Shown: in pieces, positions 24,917 to 33,295 of the stretch
Position numbering within the stretch: position 1 is the first letter of the stretch
Layout: the number at the start of each line of letters is the position of its first letter
Assembly (NCBI RefSeq): GCF_900176375.1
Contig: NZ_FWYF01000004.1
Coordinates: 433,501-497,500 of the forward strand
Length of the DNA stretch: 64,000 nucleotides
Direction: 5' to 3'
DNA from: Reichenbachiella faecimaris
GTDB lineage: Bacteria > Bacteroidota > Bacteroidia > Cytophagales > Cyclobacteriaceae
Notes under the pieces: generated by a model
The model's input: the letters and a program-made list of their open reading frames with translations, nothing else
Database searches by the model: none
What the model was told of the DNA's origin: nothing
Made by a program: the position numbers and the translations under genes

Positions 24917-25818
24917 AAAGGCTTACGACCATATTTATTCTTGCTATTTGTTTTGGCGCTTCAGCCAATGACATTTCGAAAATCAACAAACTGAAGAAAA
25001 ATGCAGAAATCGCCTTTGAACATCAGCAGTTTGATGTGGCTGTATCCAATTACTCGTACTTGCTAGATACCCTTCAGATCTACGACGAAGAATCTATCAT
25101 GAACCTGGGTCATGCTTATTACCAACTCAATCAGAAGGATCTGGCACAAGCCCAATATCAAAAACTAGTATTATCTAAAAATGAAGGGCTAAAGTCCGTG
25201 GCCTACCAGCAATTGGGTGCCATGTCTAACGATCCTAAAACGATGGAAAAAGCCATGTCCTACTTCAAGGAATCCATCAAATCAGACCCTGGCAATCTGG
25301 ATGCTCGATACAACTATGAGTTGGTAAAGAAGAGGCTAAAAGAGCAGCAAGACCAAAACCAAGATCAGAAAAACGACGACCAAAATAACGAGAATCAAGA
25401 GAACAAGGACGAAGAGAAAAAAGACCAAGAAAACAAAGAAAACGAGGATCAGCAGGAAGGCGATCAAAATAAAGATCAGGAGAAGCAGGACTCAGAAGAT
25501 CAAGAACAGCAGAATCAAGAAAACAAAGAGCAGGAAGGGGAAAATAAGGACGATCAACAACAGGAAGGTCAGGACGAAAAGAAAGAGGGAGAAGAAGAAA
25601 AACAACCTGAGCCTAAAGAAGGGGAAGAAGGCGAGCAAAACGAAAAAGACAAGCAGCAGCAACCTCCTAGTCCCTCAGACAAGATGCAAGAGATGAATAT
25701 CTCTGAGGAAAAAGCCAAGATGATCCTTGAAGCACTCAAAAACAGTGAGATTCAATACATCCAGCAAAACCGCAGAAAGCCCACCAAACGCAAAGAAAGC
25801 GACAAGCCAGATTGGTAA
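24913..25818 (+). CDS. BatC-like TPR protein with a Gln/Glu/Asp/Lys-rich tail
   Basis: The 301-residue protein has a signal peptide (residues 1-18), two or three tetratricopeptide repeats (about 20-140; for example SIMNLGHAYYQLNQKDLAQA), then roughly 110 residues of low complexity (repeating QDQ/ENKE/EGE units, about 148-255). A conserved tail follows with MNISEEKAKMILEALKNSE and NRRKPTKRK. TPRs plus a charged linker fit BatC, partner of the VWA Bat proteins. The coding repeat is prone to slippage but the frame is intact. It is translationally coupled to the VWA gene. Confidence 0.85.
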   Translation: MKRLTTIFILAICFGASANDISKINKLKKNAEIAFEHQQFDVAVSNYSYLLDTLQIYDEESIMNLGHAYYQLNQKDLAQAQYQKLVLSKNEGLKSVAYQQLGAMSNDPKTMEKAMSYFKESIKSDPGNLDARYNYELVKKRLKEQQDQNQDQKNDDQNNENQENKDEEKKDQENKENEDQQEGDQNKDQEKQDSEDQEQQNQENKEQEGENKDDQQQEGQDEKKEGEEEKQPEPKEGEEGEQNEKDKQQQPPSPSDKMQEMNISEEKAKMILEALKNSEIQYIQQNRRKPTKRKESDKPDW

Positions 25819-25927
25819 GAAGAGGTATCGAGCCCTGACTCCAAACGAGATCAGGTATTATCTTTAGTGCTCGTTTATTTGGCAATTGAAGGATTCATTT
25901 TTTACTTTACGGTAGACTTTAACAGGC

Positions 25928-26218
25928 ATGTTCAAAAAATCTCTTCATATCACTAAAAACTTCTACTTCCTCTCCGGACTCGGTTTTTTAGTTTGGATGT
26001 TGTTTTTCGATACCAATGACTTCTACTCACAGTATCAATTGAGCCAAAAAGTAGAAGAACTCGAAAACCAGGAAAAATACTACCTACAAAAAATCGAAGA
26101 GGTAAATGATGATAGAGAGGCCCTGATCAATGACATGGAACTTTTGGAGCGATTTGCTCGTGAAAAATATTACATGAAAAAAGATGGGGAAGATTTATTC
26201 GTAGTTGTTGAAGACTAG
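25928..26218 (+). CDS. DivIC/FtsB-family septum protein
   Basis: This 96-residue protein has a short cytoplasmic start, one transmembrane helix (about residues 14-31), and a periplasmic coiled coil (about 38-72) followed by LLERFAREKYYMKKDGEDLF, the conserved end of DivIC/FtsB proteins. In the division machinery such proteins bridge FtsL and FtsQ. The 109-bp gap from the BatC-like gene makes it uncertain whether it shares that transcript. Confidence 0.88.
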   Translation: MFKKSLHITKNFYFLSGLGFLVWMLFFDTNDFYSQYQLSQKVEELENQEKYYLQKIEEVNDDREALINDMELLERFAREKYYMKKDGEDLFVVVED

Positions 26219-26253
26219 TATATCTCCTTAGACAGATTAAAATCCTAAAACGA

Positions 26254-26802
26254 ATGGCTAAAAAATTAACCTTACTTGCGCTGATTTGTGTCCTTTTCGC
26301 GTCAAGTAGCTTTGCTCAGGAAAATTATGGAAATGTGCTTGGTAATGATAGACCTGCATGGATGGATAAGGTGTATGTGGGAGGTGGTCTTGGGGGCTTT
26401 GGCATTAGCAGTGATAGAGTTTGGTTGAATCTGAGTGGGCAAGTAGGTTATCGAATCACTCCAAAATGGAACACTGGTGTAGGCCTAACCTATCAGTATT
26501 TCAAATGGAAAGAACCTATCAACCAGTCTTTTAACGATTATGGATTGAGTTTTTACACGCAGTATATCATCTACCAGCCGTTTTTTGCAATGGCTCAATA
26601 CGAAATATTATTTTTGGACAATTTTGATGGACGAGACACTTACAATACCTTTTTGTTGGGAGGAGGAATTTCTCAACCCATGGGAAACAAGGGATTCATA
26701 AACCTATATGCCCTTTACAACGTGCTTTACTCTGATGGAGGAGACAATGGTCGCTATGACAGTCCTTGGGTAATTGGGATGAATTTCGGAATTGGCTTCT
26801 AA
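26254..26802 (+). CDS. Small outer-membrane beta-barrel protein
   Basis: The 182-residue product has a signal peptide ending at SFAQE (about residue 22) and then alternating hydrophobic/aromatic strands (for example KVYVGGGLGGFGIS, VGYRITPKWNTGVGLTYQYF), ending with VIGMNFGIGF, a typical C-terminal barrel strand with terminal Phe. About eight strands can be traced. The role is unknown. It lies 35 bases after the DivIC gene, and its stop overlaps the stop of the convergent dehydrogenase gene by four bases. Confidence 0.78.
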   Translation: MAKKLTLLALICVLFASSSFAQENYGNVLGNDRPAWMDKVYVGGGLGGFGISSDRVWLNLSGQVGYRITPKWNTGVGLTYQYFKWKEPINQSFNDYGLSFYTQYIIYQPFFAMAQYEILFLDNFDGRDTYNTFLLGGGISQPMGNKGFINLYALYNVLYSDGGDNGRYDSPWVIGMNFGIGF

Positions 26803-27866
26803 AATTTCAGTTTAAACTTATCAGCTAGTTCATTCAAGTCCTGCACCACAGGATCCAGCAATGGAATTCCATCCTTGCTTCTCGTAGCTTCCATGTTGCG
26901 CTCGTAATCGCCAGGAATCTGAACTGGGTTATTTTCGTCTATAGGAGTAGAAGATCTAAATCTTTCAATCCAAGTATCCATGTGATCTTTGAATTCATCA
27001 GCCTTTCTAAACGCATCTATTCGCATAGCCCCAAAAAAGTGACCAAGTCCCTCCCCTACAGGATCAGAAACTGGATCAATGAAACTTACAAATGGAGGCA
27101 CCCATGGGCCGTAATTCGCCCCAGAAAGTACCGCAGAGAAAATATCTACAATCGATCCCAAGATATAACCTTTGTGCGAAGCGTGTTCTCTATCTCCTCC
27201 TAGCGGCAACAAAGCTCCTCCTTCTTTTACCCCATTAGCATTGGTGGTTGGCTCACCCTCTTGGTCTTGCACCCATCCTAATGGAGCGTCTTCATTTTTT
27301 CTTTGAAGGATTTCCAATTTACCATTGGCAGCAGTGGTAGTGGCCATATCAGCTACGAATGGTGGCTGCTTGCCAGCTGGAATAGCCACTGAGATCGGAT
27401 TTGTACCTAAAAGTCTTTCCTTTGAAAAAGTGGGTGCCACCAAGGGACTGGCATTGGTCATAGATATACCAATCATATCCTGATCCAAGGCCATCATTGC
27501 ATGATATCCAGCTATACCATAGTGATTGGAGTTTTTTACCGAAACCCAACCTGTCCCCACGCTCTTGGCCTTGATCATGGCGATCTTCATGGCCTCGGGC
27601 CCAGAAATCAATCCTAACGACTCGTCCGCATTCAATACGGCCGTAGATGGCGTCTCGTGTTCTATTTGAAAAATGGGTTTGGAATTAATTCGTTTCACTT
27701 CCCAAAGCCTCACATAACCTTTCAGGCGAGCAATTCCATGAGAGTCTACGCCACGCATATCTGCACTTACCAACACTGTGGCGGCAGTATCTGCCATTTT
27801 TTCTGTGTGCCCCATGGACACGAAGACTTGCTTAGCAAAATCGAATAATCTCTGATAGCTGTACAT
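26799..27866 (-). CDS. Ldh2-family malate/L-lactate/ureidoglycolate-type dehydrogenase
   Basis: The 355-residue protein is a full-length member of the MdH/LDH2 family of NAD(P)-dependent 2-hydroxyacid dehydrogenases, which do not use a Rossmann fold. Typical segments are DMRGVDSHGIARLKGY (about 33-48, with the catalytic His), VKNSNHYGIAGYHAMMAL and TNASPLVAPTFSKERLLGTN, followed by PISVAIPAG and DMATTTAANGKLE. The substrate cannot be chosen from the sequence. It starts nine bases after the Ppx/GppA gene on the same strand, so they probably share a transcript, although no functional link is obvious. Confidence 0.9.
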   Translation of the reverse strand: MYSYQRLFDFAKQVFVSMGHTEKMADTAATVLVSADMRGVDSHGIARLKGYVRLWEVKRINSKPIFQIEHETPSTAVLNADESLGLISGPEAMKIAMIKAKSVGTGWVSVKNSNHYGIAGYHAMMALDQDMIGISMTNASPLVAPTFSKERLLGTNPISVAIPAGKQPPFVADMATTTAANGKLEILQRKNEDAPLGWVQDQEGEPTTNANGVKEGGALLPLGGDREHASHKGYILGSIVDIFSAVLSGANYGPWVPPFVSFIDPVSDPVGEGLGHFFGAMRIDAFRKADEFKDHMDTWIERFRSSTPIDENNPVQIPGDYERNMEATRSKDGIPLLDPVVQDLNELADKFKLKF

Positions 27867-27875
27867 GACGCGAAT

Positions 27876-28790
27876 TTATTTTCTTTTTGGCAAACCGTGA
27901 TACAAGAGCCCTTCTTTTAGTGCATAAGGAGAGACTTTTATTTGGTCAAACTGACATTCTTCCATAACGACCTTGATAGCCACTGAAGCAGACACAATCA
28001 TATCCGCTCGCATCGGAATCATACCAGGAATCTTCAGTCTTTGTTCTCTATTTTTAATCATCAACTCCTCATAAATCTCTTCAAAATAGTCTTTATAAAG
28101 AATGGGCTGCTGCATAGGCAATGCACCCGGCAGTCTGGCATGAATGTCCCAAAGCGTATCAAATGAACCAGATGAGCCAATCAGATAGGCTGCCTGATGC
28201 GCTCGGCAATTTTCAAAAACCTCCCGAAGGTTTTCAATTAGAAACTTTTCTAAGTTAGATTTTTCATCAGTAGAAATTGGATCAGTTTGGTGAAACTGAT
28301 CGATCAAACGTTGCCCACCTAACTCATAACTTTTCAACCACTTCACTTCATGCTTATTGGCTAGAATAAATTCTATACTGCCTCCACCAATGTCCATGAT
28401 CAGTCCAGTTTCGTCGCCAAAATCTATGTACTCACTGACCCCTTTATGGATAAGTGCAGCTTCCTCTTCTCCTGACAATACATGAATTTTAAGCCCTATT
28501 TTTTCTTTAACCAAATCTACAAACGCCTGTTGATTACTTGCATTTCGAACGGCACTGGTAGCAGAGACTAAAATTTCGTCCACTACTTCATTTCCCATTT
28601 TTTGGGCAAAATCGGTCAGTGTATCGACTGCACGCTGCATGGCATCAGGTTGAATGATATTGTTACTAATTCCTCCTTTGCCCAGACGCACGGCCACTTT
28701 TTCCTTATGAAGAATTTTCATATTTCGAGCACGATCTGCTATTAGCAAATGAAATGTATTCGTCCCAATATCTATTATTCCTACTCTCAT
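27876..28790 (-). CDS. Ppx/GppA-family exopolyphosphatase
   Basis: This 304-residue protein is a short, catalytic-core-only member of the Ppx/GppA family within the ASKHA superfamily. Phosphate-1 motif IDIGTNTFHLLIAD is at residues 6-19, VSATSAVRNASN near 85-96 and phosphate-2 motif IMDIGGGSIEFI near 137-148. No HD domain follows, as is usual for Bacteroidota members. It should hydrolyse polyphosphate and/or pppGpp in the cytoplasm. It lies upstream of, and close to, the Ldh2-type gene and divergent from the acyl-CoA carboxylase. Confidence 0.9.
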   Translation of the reverse strand: MRVGIIDIGTNTFHLLIADRARNMKILHKEKVAVRLGKGGISNNIIQPDAMQRAVDTLTDFAQKMGNEVVDEILVSATSAVRNASNQQAFVDLVKEKIGLKIHVLSGEEEAALIHKGVSEYIDFGDETGLIMDIGGGSIEFILANKHEVKWLKSYELGGQRLIDQFHQTDPISTDEKSNLEKFLIENLREVFENCRAHQAAYLIGSSGSFDTLWDIHARLPGALPMQQPILYKDYFEEIYEELMIKNREQRLKIPGMIPMRADMIVSASVAIKVVMEECQFDQIKVSPYALKEGLLYHGLPKRK

Positions 28791-28876
28791 TCTGATTTTA
28801 AAATTCCGCTAATTTATGAATAAATATGAGAACCCAATTGAATGTAAAATCTCATGTTCATATTTGCGCCAATGCC

Positions 28877-28884
28877 TATATTTG
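28877..28884 (+). promoter_or_regulatory. -7 promoter motif TATATTTG
   Basis: Exact TAnnTTTG match 25 bases before the ATG at 28910, in the divergent gap after the Ppx gene start. Confidence 0.65.
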
Positions 28885-28909
28885 AGCCTAACAAATAACC
28901 CACGTGATA

Positions 28910-30466
28910 ATGAACTTGAAATCTTCAGAAGAAAAAATCCAATACTTAGAAAAACTCAATCAGGAAGCCCTGCTTGGTGGTGGAAAAAAAAGAATTGAGT
29001 CCCAACACAAAAAAGGCAAGTTGACCGCTCGTGAGCGAATAGAACTCCTAATAGATGAAGGCACTTTTGAAGAAATCGGAAAATTTGTGACGCATCGAGC
29101 CACAGACTTTGGCTTAGATAAGCAAAAAATTTTAGGAGATGGTGTAGTCACGGGTTACGGCCAGGTCAATAGCCGATTAGTGTACGTATTCAGTCAGGAT
29201 TTTACCGTATTTGGTGGTTCACTTTCTGAAACCTATGCTGAGAAGATTGTAAAAATTATGGATCTCGCCATGCAAAACGGTGCGCCTGTAATTGGACTAA
29301 ATGATTCTGGTGGAGCCAGAATACAAGAAGGTGTAGTATCATTGGGTGGCTATGCTGATATCTTTTACAGAAATACTTTGGCTTCAGGAGTGATCCCACA
29401 AATTTCTGCGATCATGGGCCCATGTGCAGGTGGGGCAGTTTACTCTCCAGCCATCACTGACTTTATCATGATGGTCGAAAATACGTCCTATATGTTCGTA
29501 ACAGGACCAAATGTAGTGAAAACTGTGACACAGGAAGATGTAACAGCTGAAGAACTTGGAGGTGCCAGTACACACAGCACCAAGAGTGGTGTCACTCACT
29601 TTTCTTGCGCCAATGAAGTAGAGTGTATCAAAAATATCAAAAGACTTTTGAGCTTCATCCCTCAAAACTGCGAGGAAACTCCAGCTATGCTTCCTTATGA
29701 GGCTGGTGATGAGGTGAGAAAGCAATTAGACGAAATTATTCCTACCAACCCCAACCAGCCTTATGACATCAAAGAAGTGATTGAAGGCATAGTAGATGGT
29801 GGCGATTTCTTTGAAGTCCATAAGAATTATGCAGAAAACATTGTAGTAGGATTTGCTCGACTGGGAGGACGTAGCATTGGCATCGTAGCCAACCAACCAG
29901 CTAGTTTGGCTGGTGTGCTCGACAATGATGCCAGCGTAAAAGGTGCTAGATTCGTGAGATTCTGCGACTGTTTTAATATTCCGCTCCTGGTGCTCGAGGA
30001 TGTACCAGGATTCCTACCTGGCACGGATCAGGAATGGAATGCCATCATCATGAATGGAGCAAAATTGCTTTATGCATTTAGTGAAGCCACGGTTCCGAGA
30101 ATTACAGTGATTACCAGGAAGGCTTATGGTGGAGCGTATGACGTGATGAACTCTAAGCATATTGGAGCAGATATGAACTACGCCTGGCCAACAGCAGAGA
30201 TCGCAGTGATGGGTGCCAAAGGTGCTGCAGAGATTATCTTCAAAGGTGAAATCAAAGAAGCGAAAGACCCTCAAGCTAAGTTGGACGAAAAGGTAGATGA
30301 GTACACAGAGAAGTTTGCTAATCCGTACATTGCTGCAGCACGTGGCTATGTAGATGAGGTGATACTACCACATAACACAAGGAAGAAATTGATCTCTGCC
30401 TTCAGTATGCTTGAAAATAAAGTGGGTAATATGCCAAGAAAGAAACACGGGAATATTCCGTTGTAA
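28910..30466 (+). CDS. Acyl-CoA (propionyl-CoA-type) carboxylase beta subunit
   Basis: Read from the ATG at 28910 (a GTG two codons upstream is possible), the 518-residue protein is a complete carboxyltransferase. The N-terminal half has [18 protein letters not shown] and the first oxyanion region [12 protein letters not shown]; the C-terminal half has [14 protein letters not shown] and [21 protein letters not shown], the second oxyanion site. It moves a carboxyl group from biotin to propionyl- or another acyl-CoA, or is the decarboxylase subunit of a sodium pump. No biotin carboxylase or biotin carrier gene is next to it, so partners lie elsewhere. It probably serves propionate or branched-chain amino-acid breakdown. 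Confidence 0.92.
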   Translation: MNLKSSEEKIQYLEKLNQEALLGGGKKRIESQHKKGKLTARERIELLIDEGTFEEIGKFVTHRATDFGLDKQKILGDGVVTGYGQVNSRLVYVFSQDFTVFGGSLSETYAEKIVKIMDLAMQNGAPVIGLNDSGGARIQEGVVSLGGYADIFYRNTLASGVIPQISAIMGPCAGGAVYSPAITDFIMMVENTSYMFVTGPNVVKTVTQEDVTAEELGGASTHSTKSGVTHFSCANEVECIKNIKRLLSFIPQNCEETPAMLPYEAGDEVRKQLDEIIPTNPNQPYDIKEVIEGIVDGGDFFEVHKNYAENIVVGFARLGGRSIGIVANQPASLAGVLDNDASVKGARFVRFCDCFNIPLLVLEDVPGFLPGTDQEWNAIIMNGAKLLYAFSEATVPRITVITRKAYGGAYDVMNSKHIGADMNYAWPTAEIAVMGAKGAAEIIFKGEIKEAKDPQAKLDEKVDEYTEKFANPYIAAARGYVDEVILPHNTRKKLISAFSMLENKVGNMPRKKHGNIPL

Positions 30467-30488
30467 CTGTGGTAATAAAAGAAATAAC

Positions 30489-30620
30489 CGTTATTCCGCA
30501 GGGAGGAACGACTGAAGAAATCTCCTTACTTATTTGCAGCAGGCCTGCCAATAATTGAGAAGATCCCTTCGCAAACCTTGTCTACCGACAGGCATGCTAC
30601 GGGATGACGAAAAAACGAAT
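30489..30620. repeat. Dispersed repeat with CGTTATTCCG...CGGGATGACG ends
   Basis: The stretch opens CGTTATTCCGCAGGGAGGAA, continues with ATCTCC, contains a 10-bp palindrome GCAGGCCTGC (30539-30548) and GAGAAGATCCCTTCGC, and closes CTACGGGATGACG: imperfect inverted ends. Sequences of this kind (CGTCATTCCG... ...CGGGATGACG) recur between genes in many Bacteroidota genomes; that statement is from general familiarity. It occupies most of the leader of the following peptidase gene. A degenerate relative is at 10216-10262. Confidence 0.6.
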
Positions 30621-30632
30621 ACTCAATTGAAC

Positions 30633-31703
30633 ATGAATAAAAAAAGCGAAAAATTTTTATACGAATACCTTAACAATGCTTCACCTACTGGCTTTGAGTC
30701 TTCAGGACAGAAAATCTGGTTGGACTATGTGAAGCCCTATACAGATGACTACATCACAGATACTTATGGGTCTGTGGCCGCCATCATCAACCCCACAGCT
30801 GATTACAAAGTAGTGATCGAAGCCCATGCAGATGAAATCTCCTGGTTCGTGAATTATATTGATGACAATGGCTACATCTATGTGATTCGTAATGGCGGAT
30901 CAGATCATCAGATTGCTCCATCTAAACGTGTGAATATTTTCACTGAAAAAGGGATTGTAAAAGGCGTATTTGGCTGGCCGGCCATTCATGTACGCAAAGA
31001 CAATAATGAAAAAGCCCCTACGATGGAGAACATCTTTATCGATCTAGGCTGTGAGTCAAAGAAGGAAGTAGAAAAGCTGGGTGTAAAAGTCGGCTGTGTC
31101 ATCACCTTTGATGATGAGCTCATGGACTTGAATAAGAAATTCGTTTGTGGAAGAGCCTTAGACAATCGCATAGGAGGATTTATGATTGCCGAAGTAGCCA
31201 GAAAGCTGAAAGAAAACAAAGTCGATCTACCATTTGGTCTGTACATCGTGAATGCCGTACAAGAAGAAATCGGACTTAGAGGCGCCGAAATGATGGCTGC
31301 TCGTATCAAACCTAACGTGGCCGTGGTGACTGATGTTTGTCATGACACCCACTCCCCAATGTACGACAAGAAAGTCAGTGGAGATCAGAAAGCCGGGAAA
31401 GGACCCGTATTGACCTTTGGGCCAGCCGTGCAAAACAATCTGCTCAACGACATCATCAAAACCGCAGAAAAGAACAAAATCCCTTATCAGCGAGCTGCCA
31501 CCTCTCGTGTGACAGGTACAGATACGGATGCCTTTGCCTACTCCAATGAAGGCGTGGCTTCAGCTCTGATCTCCTTGCCACTCAAGTACATGCACACCAC
31601 AGTAGAAACTGCTCACTACGACGACATCAACCACGTGATCGAGTTGATCTATCAGTATCTGGTTCAGCTGAAGAATGGACATGATTATAGGTATATTAAA
31701 TAA
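30633..31703 (+). CDS. M42-family metallo-aminopeptidase
   Basis: Starting at the ATG at 30633 the protein has 356 residues; the longer ORF from 30555 would translate the upstream repeat and is rejected. M42 metal ligands are visible in EAHADEISWF (His-x-Asp), RALDNRIGG (bridging Asp), NAVQEEIGLRGAE (catalytic Glu and Glu ligand), VTDVCHDTHSP (Asp) and KYMHTTVETAH (His). Members are dinuclear, large tetrahedral cytoplasmic aminopeptidases or endoglucanase-named relatives that trim oligopeptides. Its expression may be affected by the repeat in its leader. The downstream gap leads straight into the second cassette. Confidence 0.9.
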   Translation: MNKKSEKFLYEYLNNASPTGFESSGQKIWLDYVKPYTDDYITDTYGSVAAIINPTADYKVVIEAHADEISWFVNYIDDNGYIYVIRNGGSDHQIAPSKRVNIFTEKGIVKGVFGWPAIHVRKDNNEKAPTMENIFIDLGCESKKEVEKLGVKVGCVITFDDELMDLNKKFVCGRALDNRIGGFMIAEVARKLKENKVDLPFGLYIVNAVQEEIGLRGAEMMAARIKPNVAVVTDVCHDTHSPMYDKKVSGDQKAGKGPVLTFGPAVQNNLLNDIIKTAEKNKIPYQRAATSRVTGTDTDAFAYSNEGVASALISLPLKYMHTTVETAHYDDINHVIELIYQYLVQLKNGHDYRYIK

Positions 31704-31713
31704 TTATAGTGCG

Positions 31714-31753
31714 GATATAGTGAATCAGTGTACTATATCTGGATGTTAGCGGC
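31714..31753 (+). repeat. Left boundary of second gene cassette: hairpin plus GGATGTTAGCGGC
   Basis: GATATAGT (31714-31721) pairs with ACTATATC (31732-31739), directly followed by TGGATGTTAGCGGCAAGATAAG. The design, and the GGATGTTAGC core itself, match 10357-10394. GTTAGCGGC (31745-31753) is matched in inverted orientation by GCCACTAAC at 32279-32287 with one mismatch. Confidence 0.65.
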
Positions 31754-31781
31754 AAGATAAGGAAATCACAAATCTTCAGAC

Positions 31782-32264
31782 ATGAGCAAAAAAGAAACGA
31801 AGGATTTATTGGAATTTCTAGAGCCTTTTTCAGCAGACACCAAGGAGACAGTTCTTTGGCTCAGAGGCTATGTATGGGATTTGTATCCTCAAGCCAACGA
31901 GCTAATTTATGACAACTACAATGCCATGACCTTTGGCTGGTCGCCAACTGACAAGGTGGGTCACACTTTTTGTTCAATTGCCATTTATAGAACAAATCAG
32001 AATATACACTTTGGATTTTATTGGGGTTCAGAGATTTCTGACCCGGACAAACTGCTCATAGGACAAGGTAAACAATACAGATACATTCTTGTTGACCAAA
32101 TCGAATCTTTTCCTCAGGCATATATAAAAACATTAATTGCAGAGGCGTATAACAATTCTCTTTCTAAAGTGAAAGATCAAGGTCAACTCAAAACTGGGCT
32201 AACAATAACAAAATCCATATCGGGAAAAAAGAGAACTTCCAAGCCGACAAAAAAGAAAAAATGA
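31782..32264 (+). CDS. Cassette-borne DUF1801-like protein
   Basis: The 160-residue protein is cytoplasmic, with a YdhG/DUF1801-type fold by pattern: an early helix with FLEPFSADTKETVLWLR, then PQANELIYDNYNAMTFGWS, and a strand containing IHFGFYWGSE. The last 20 residues are very basic (KKRTSKPTKKKK), perhaps for nucleic-acid binding. DUF1801 proteins are small and common on accessory DNA, with no firm function. It begins 28 bases after the left cassette boundary and ends 14 bases before the right one, in the same orientation as the 10.4-kb cassette gene relative to its repeats. Confidence 0.72.
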   Translation: MSKKETKDLLEFLEPFSADTKETVLWLRGYVWDLYPQANELIYDNYNAMTFGWSPTDKVGHTFCSIAIYRTNQNIHFGFYWGSEISDPDKLLIGQGKQYRYILVDQIESFPQAYIKTLIAEAYNNSLSKVKDQGQLKTGLTITKSISGKKRTSKPTKKKK

Positions 32265-32278
32265 GCCTAAAAAAACCA

Positions 32279-32287
32279 GCCACTAAC
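32279..32287 (+). repeat. Right boundary of second cassette (GCCACTAAC)
   Basis: GCCACTAAC is the near-exact inverse complement of GTTAGCGGC at the left edge. It is followed by AGTCACTATCAGGCATGCACC; the next 100 bases contain no gene and lead into the antitoxin remnant. A long paired arm like that at 10844-10975 was not clearly found here, so this end may be decayed. Confidence 0.5.
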
Positions 32288-32404
32288 AGTCACTATCAGG
32301 CATGCACCTAAGTGTCCAACTCGTCTTAGCGTCCGCTGAGACCCTAGCCCTTTTCTTCATGTGGGAGTTTGTTTATTATAATTCTTCTTCCGTAACTTTA
32401 GCCC

Positions 32405-32581
32405 ATGAACAAACAGGTAGCCATAGATTACCTCAAAGACATGCCTTAGGATTTCGAATTGGATGAACTGATCGAAAGACTGATAGTTCTGGATAAAACT
32501 GAAAAGGGACGAAAAGACGTCAAAAATAGGAATACCTTTTCTCATGATGAGGCCAAAAAACAAGCTTCCACAAGTGGCTGA
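32405..32581 (+). pseudogene. Dead antitoxin gene with internal TAG and frameshifted end
   Basis: Read from the ATG at 32405 the codons give MNKQVAIDYLKDMP, then TAG, then DFELDELIERLIVLDKTEKG continuing to SHDEAKKQ before a late TGA. Across the stop this matches small antitoxins of the type '...MPEDFxxDELIERLxxLEKxEKG...TISHEEAKKRLxKWL'; the family resemblance is from memory. The stop replaces the expected Glu of MPED, one base change from GAG. Near the end, KWLK appears only in a shifted frame (AAGTGGCTGAAG), so there is also an indel. No toxin gene follows. The gene is therefore a relic with two lesions. Confidence 0.7.
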
Positions 32582-32626
32582 AGTTATATAACCACTAATT
32601 ACCTTTTCTTTACCACTCTCCATTTC

Positions 32627-33274
32627 ATGAAATCCAGCTCCCTCCTAAAAATCACCTATGCTCAGATGAGCCAAGCAGAGAGAGAAAAGCTTGAGGAAAA
32701 GTTCAAATACCTGATACCTATGGGAGTCTTCATATTGGTCATACTGGCTGGGGTCAATTATGGGATGGGAATGGACTTTTTTACGATTCTGATTGATCTA
32801 CTGTTTGTCGTAGCCTTTATTGCCATTTTCAGAGCCTTCAAACTCGACCTTCGGGAAAATGAAAAGAAAATCTGGCAGGGTTTAATTACCAATAAGCATT
32901 ATACCGTCACGTCCAACAAGAACAGCAGAAGTGCCTATACCTATTACTTCTATTTTGGTGATCAAAAAAGAACCGTCAGCGAAGAAGTGTACAACCAATT
33001 CAAAGAAGGAGATTTGATAGAAACCCATCTGGCCAAAAGGGTTTGGGGCGTTTATTTCGACGCCAAACTCCTGAAAGAAAACGCCATGCCAGAGACTGTG
33101 GCTGAGTATCAAAACAAGGAGGAAGCCACTTCAAAGAAATCCAGCAAAATGGGCTGCATTTTATTCTTGGTCTTTGGTCTATTAATGACGCTAGGATTTC
33201 TCCTGATTACTGACGCAATAGATATTCCAGTAATTGAAGAATATTTACAAGAGATTTTTGAGAGTTTAGAATAG
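32627..33274 (+). CDS. Three-helix membrane protein of unknown function
   Basis: This 215-residue protein has two adjacent transmembrane helices (about 29-46 and 50-68), a cytoplasmic domain of about 100 residues rich in beta pattern (TNKHYTVTSNKNSRSAYTYY onward), and a third helix near 177-195 after a basic KKSSKMG. An acidic amphipathic tail closes it. No known family is recognised. It starts 45 bases after the antitoxin remnant and is convergent with the SCO1 gene. Confidence 0.72.
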   Translation: MKSSSLLKITYAQMSQAEREKLEEKFKYLIPMGVFILVILAGVNYGMGMDFFTILIDLLFVVAFIAIFRAFKLDLRENEKKIWQGLITNKHYTVTSNKNSRSAYTYYFYFGDQKRTVSEEVYNQFKEGDLIETHLAKRVWGVYFDAKLLKENAMPETVAEYQNKEEATSKKSSKMGCILFLVFGLLMTLGFLLITDAIDIPVIEEYLQEIFESLE

Positions 33275-33295
33275 AAACAGTTTCTATTGGTGAAA

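Noticed and set aside
25340..25680. Possible tandem DNA repeat or CRISPR-like array
   Set aside because: The repetitive look comes from Gln/Glu/Asp/Lys codons of the BatC-like protein; there are no equal spacers.
30555..30632. Upstream extension of the M42 peptidase
   Set aside because: It would translate the dispersed repeat; M42 proteins start at the position matching 30633.
32357..32623. A minus-strand frame of 88 codons
   Set aside because: It lies antisense across the antitoxin remnant; codon pattern on the plus strand explains the sequence better and there is no promoter for the minus frame.
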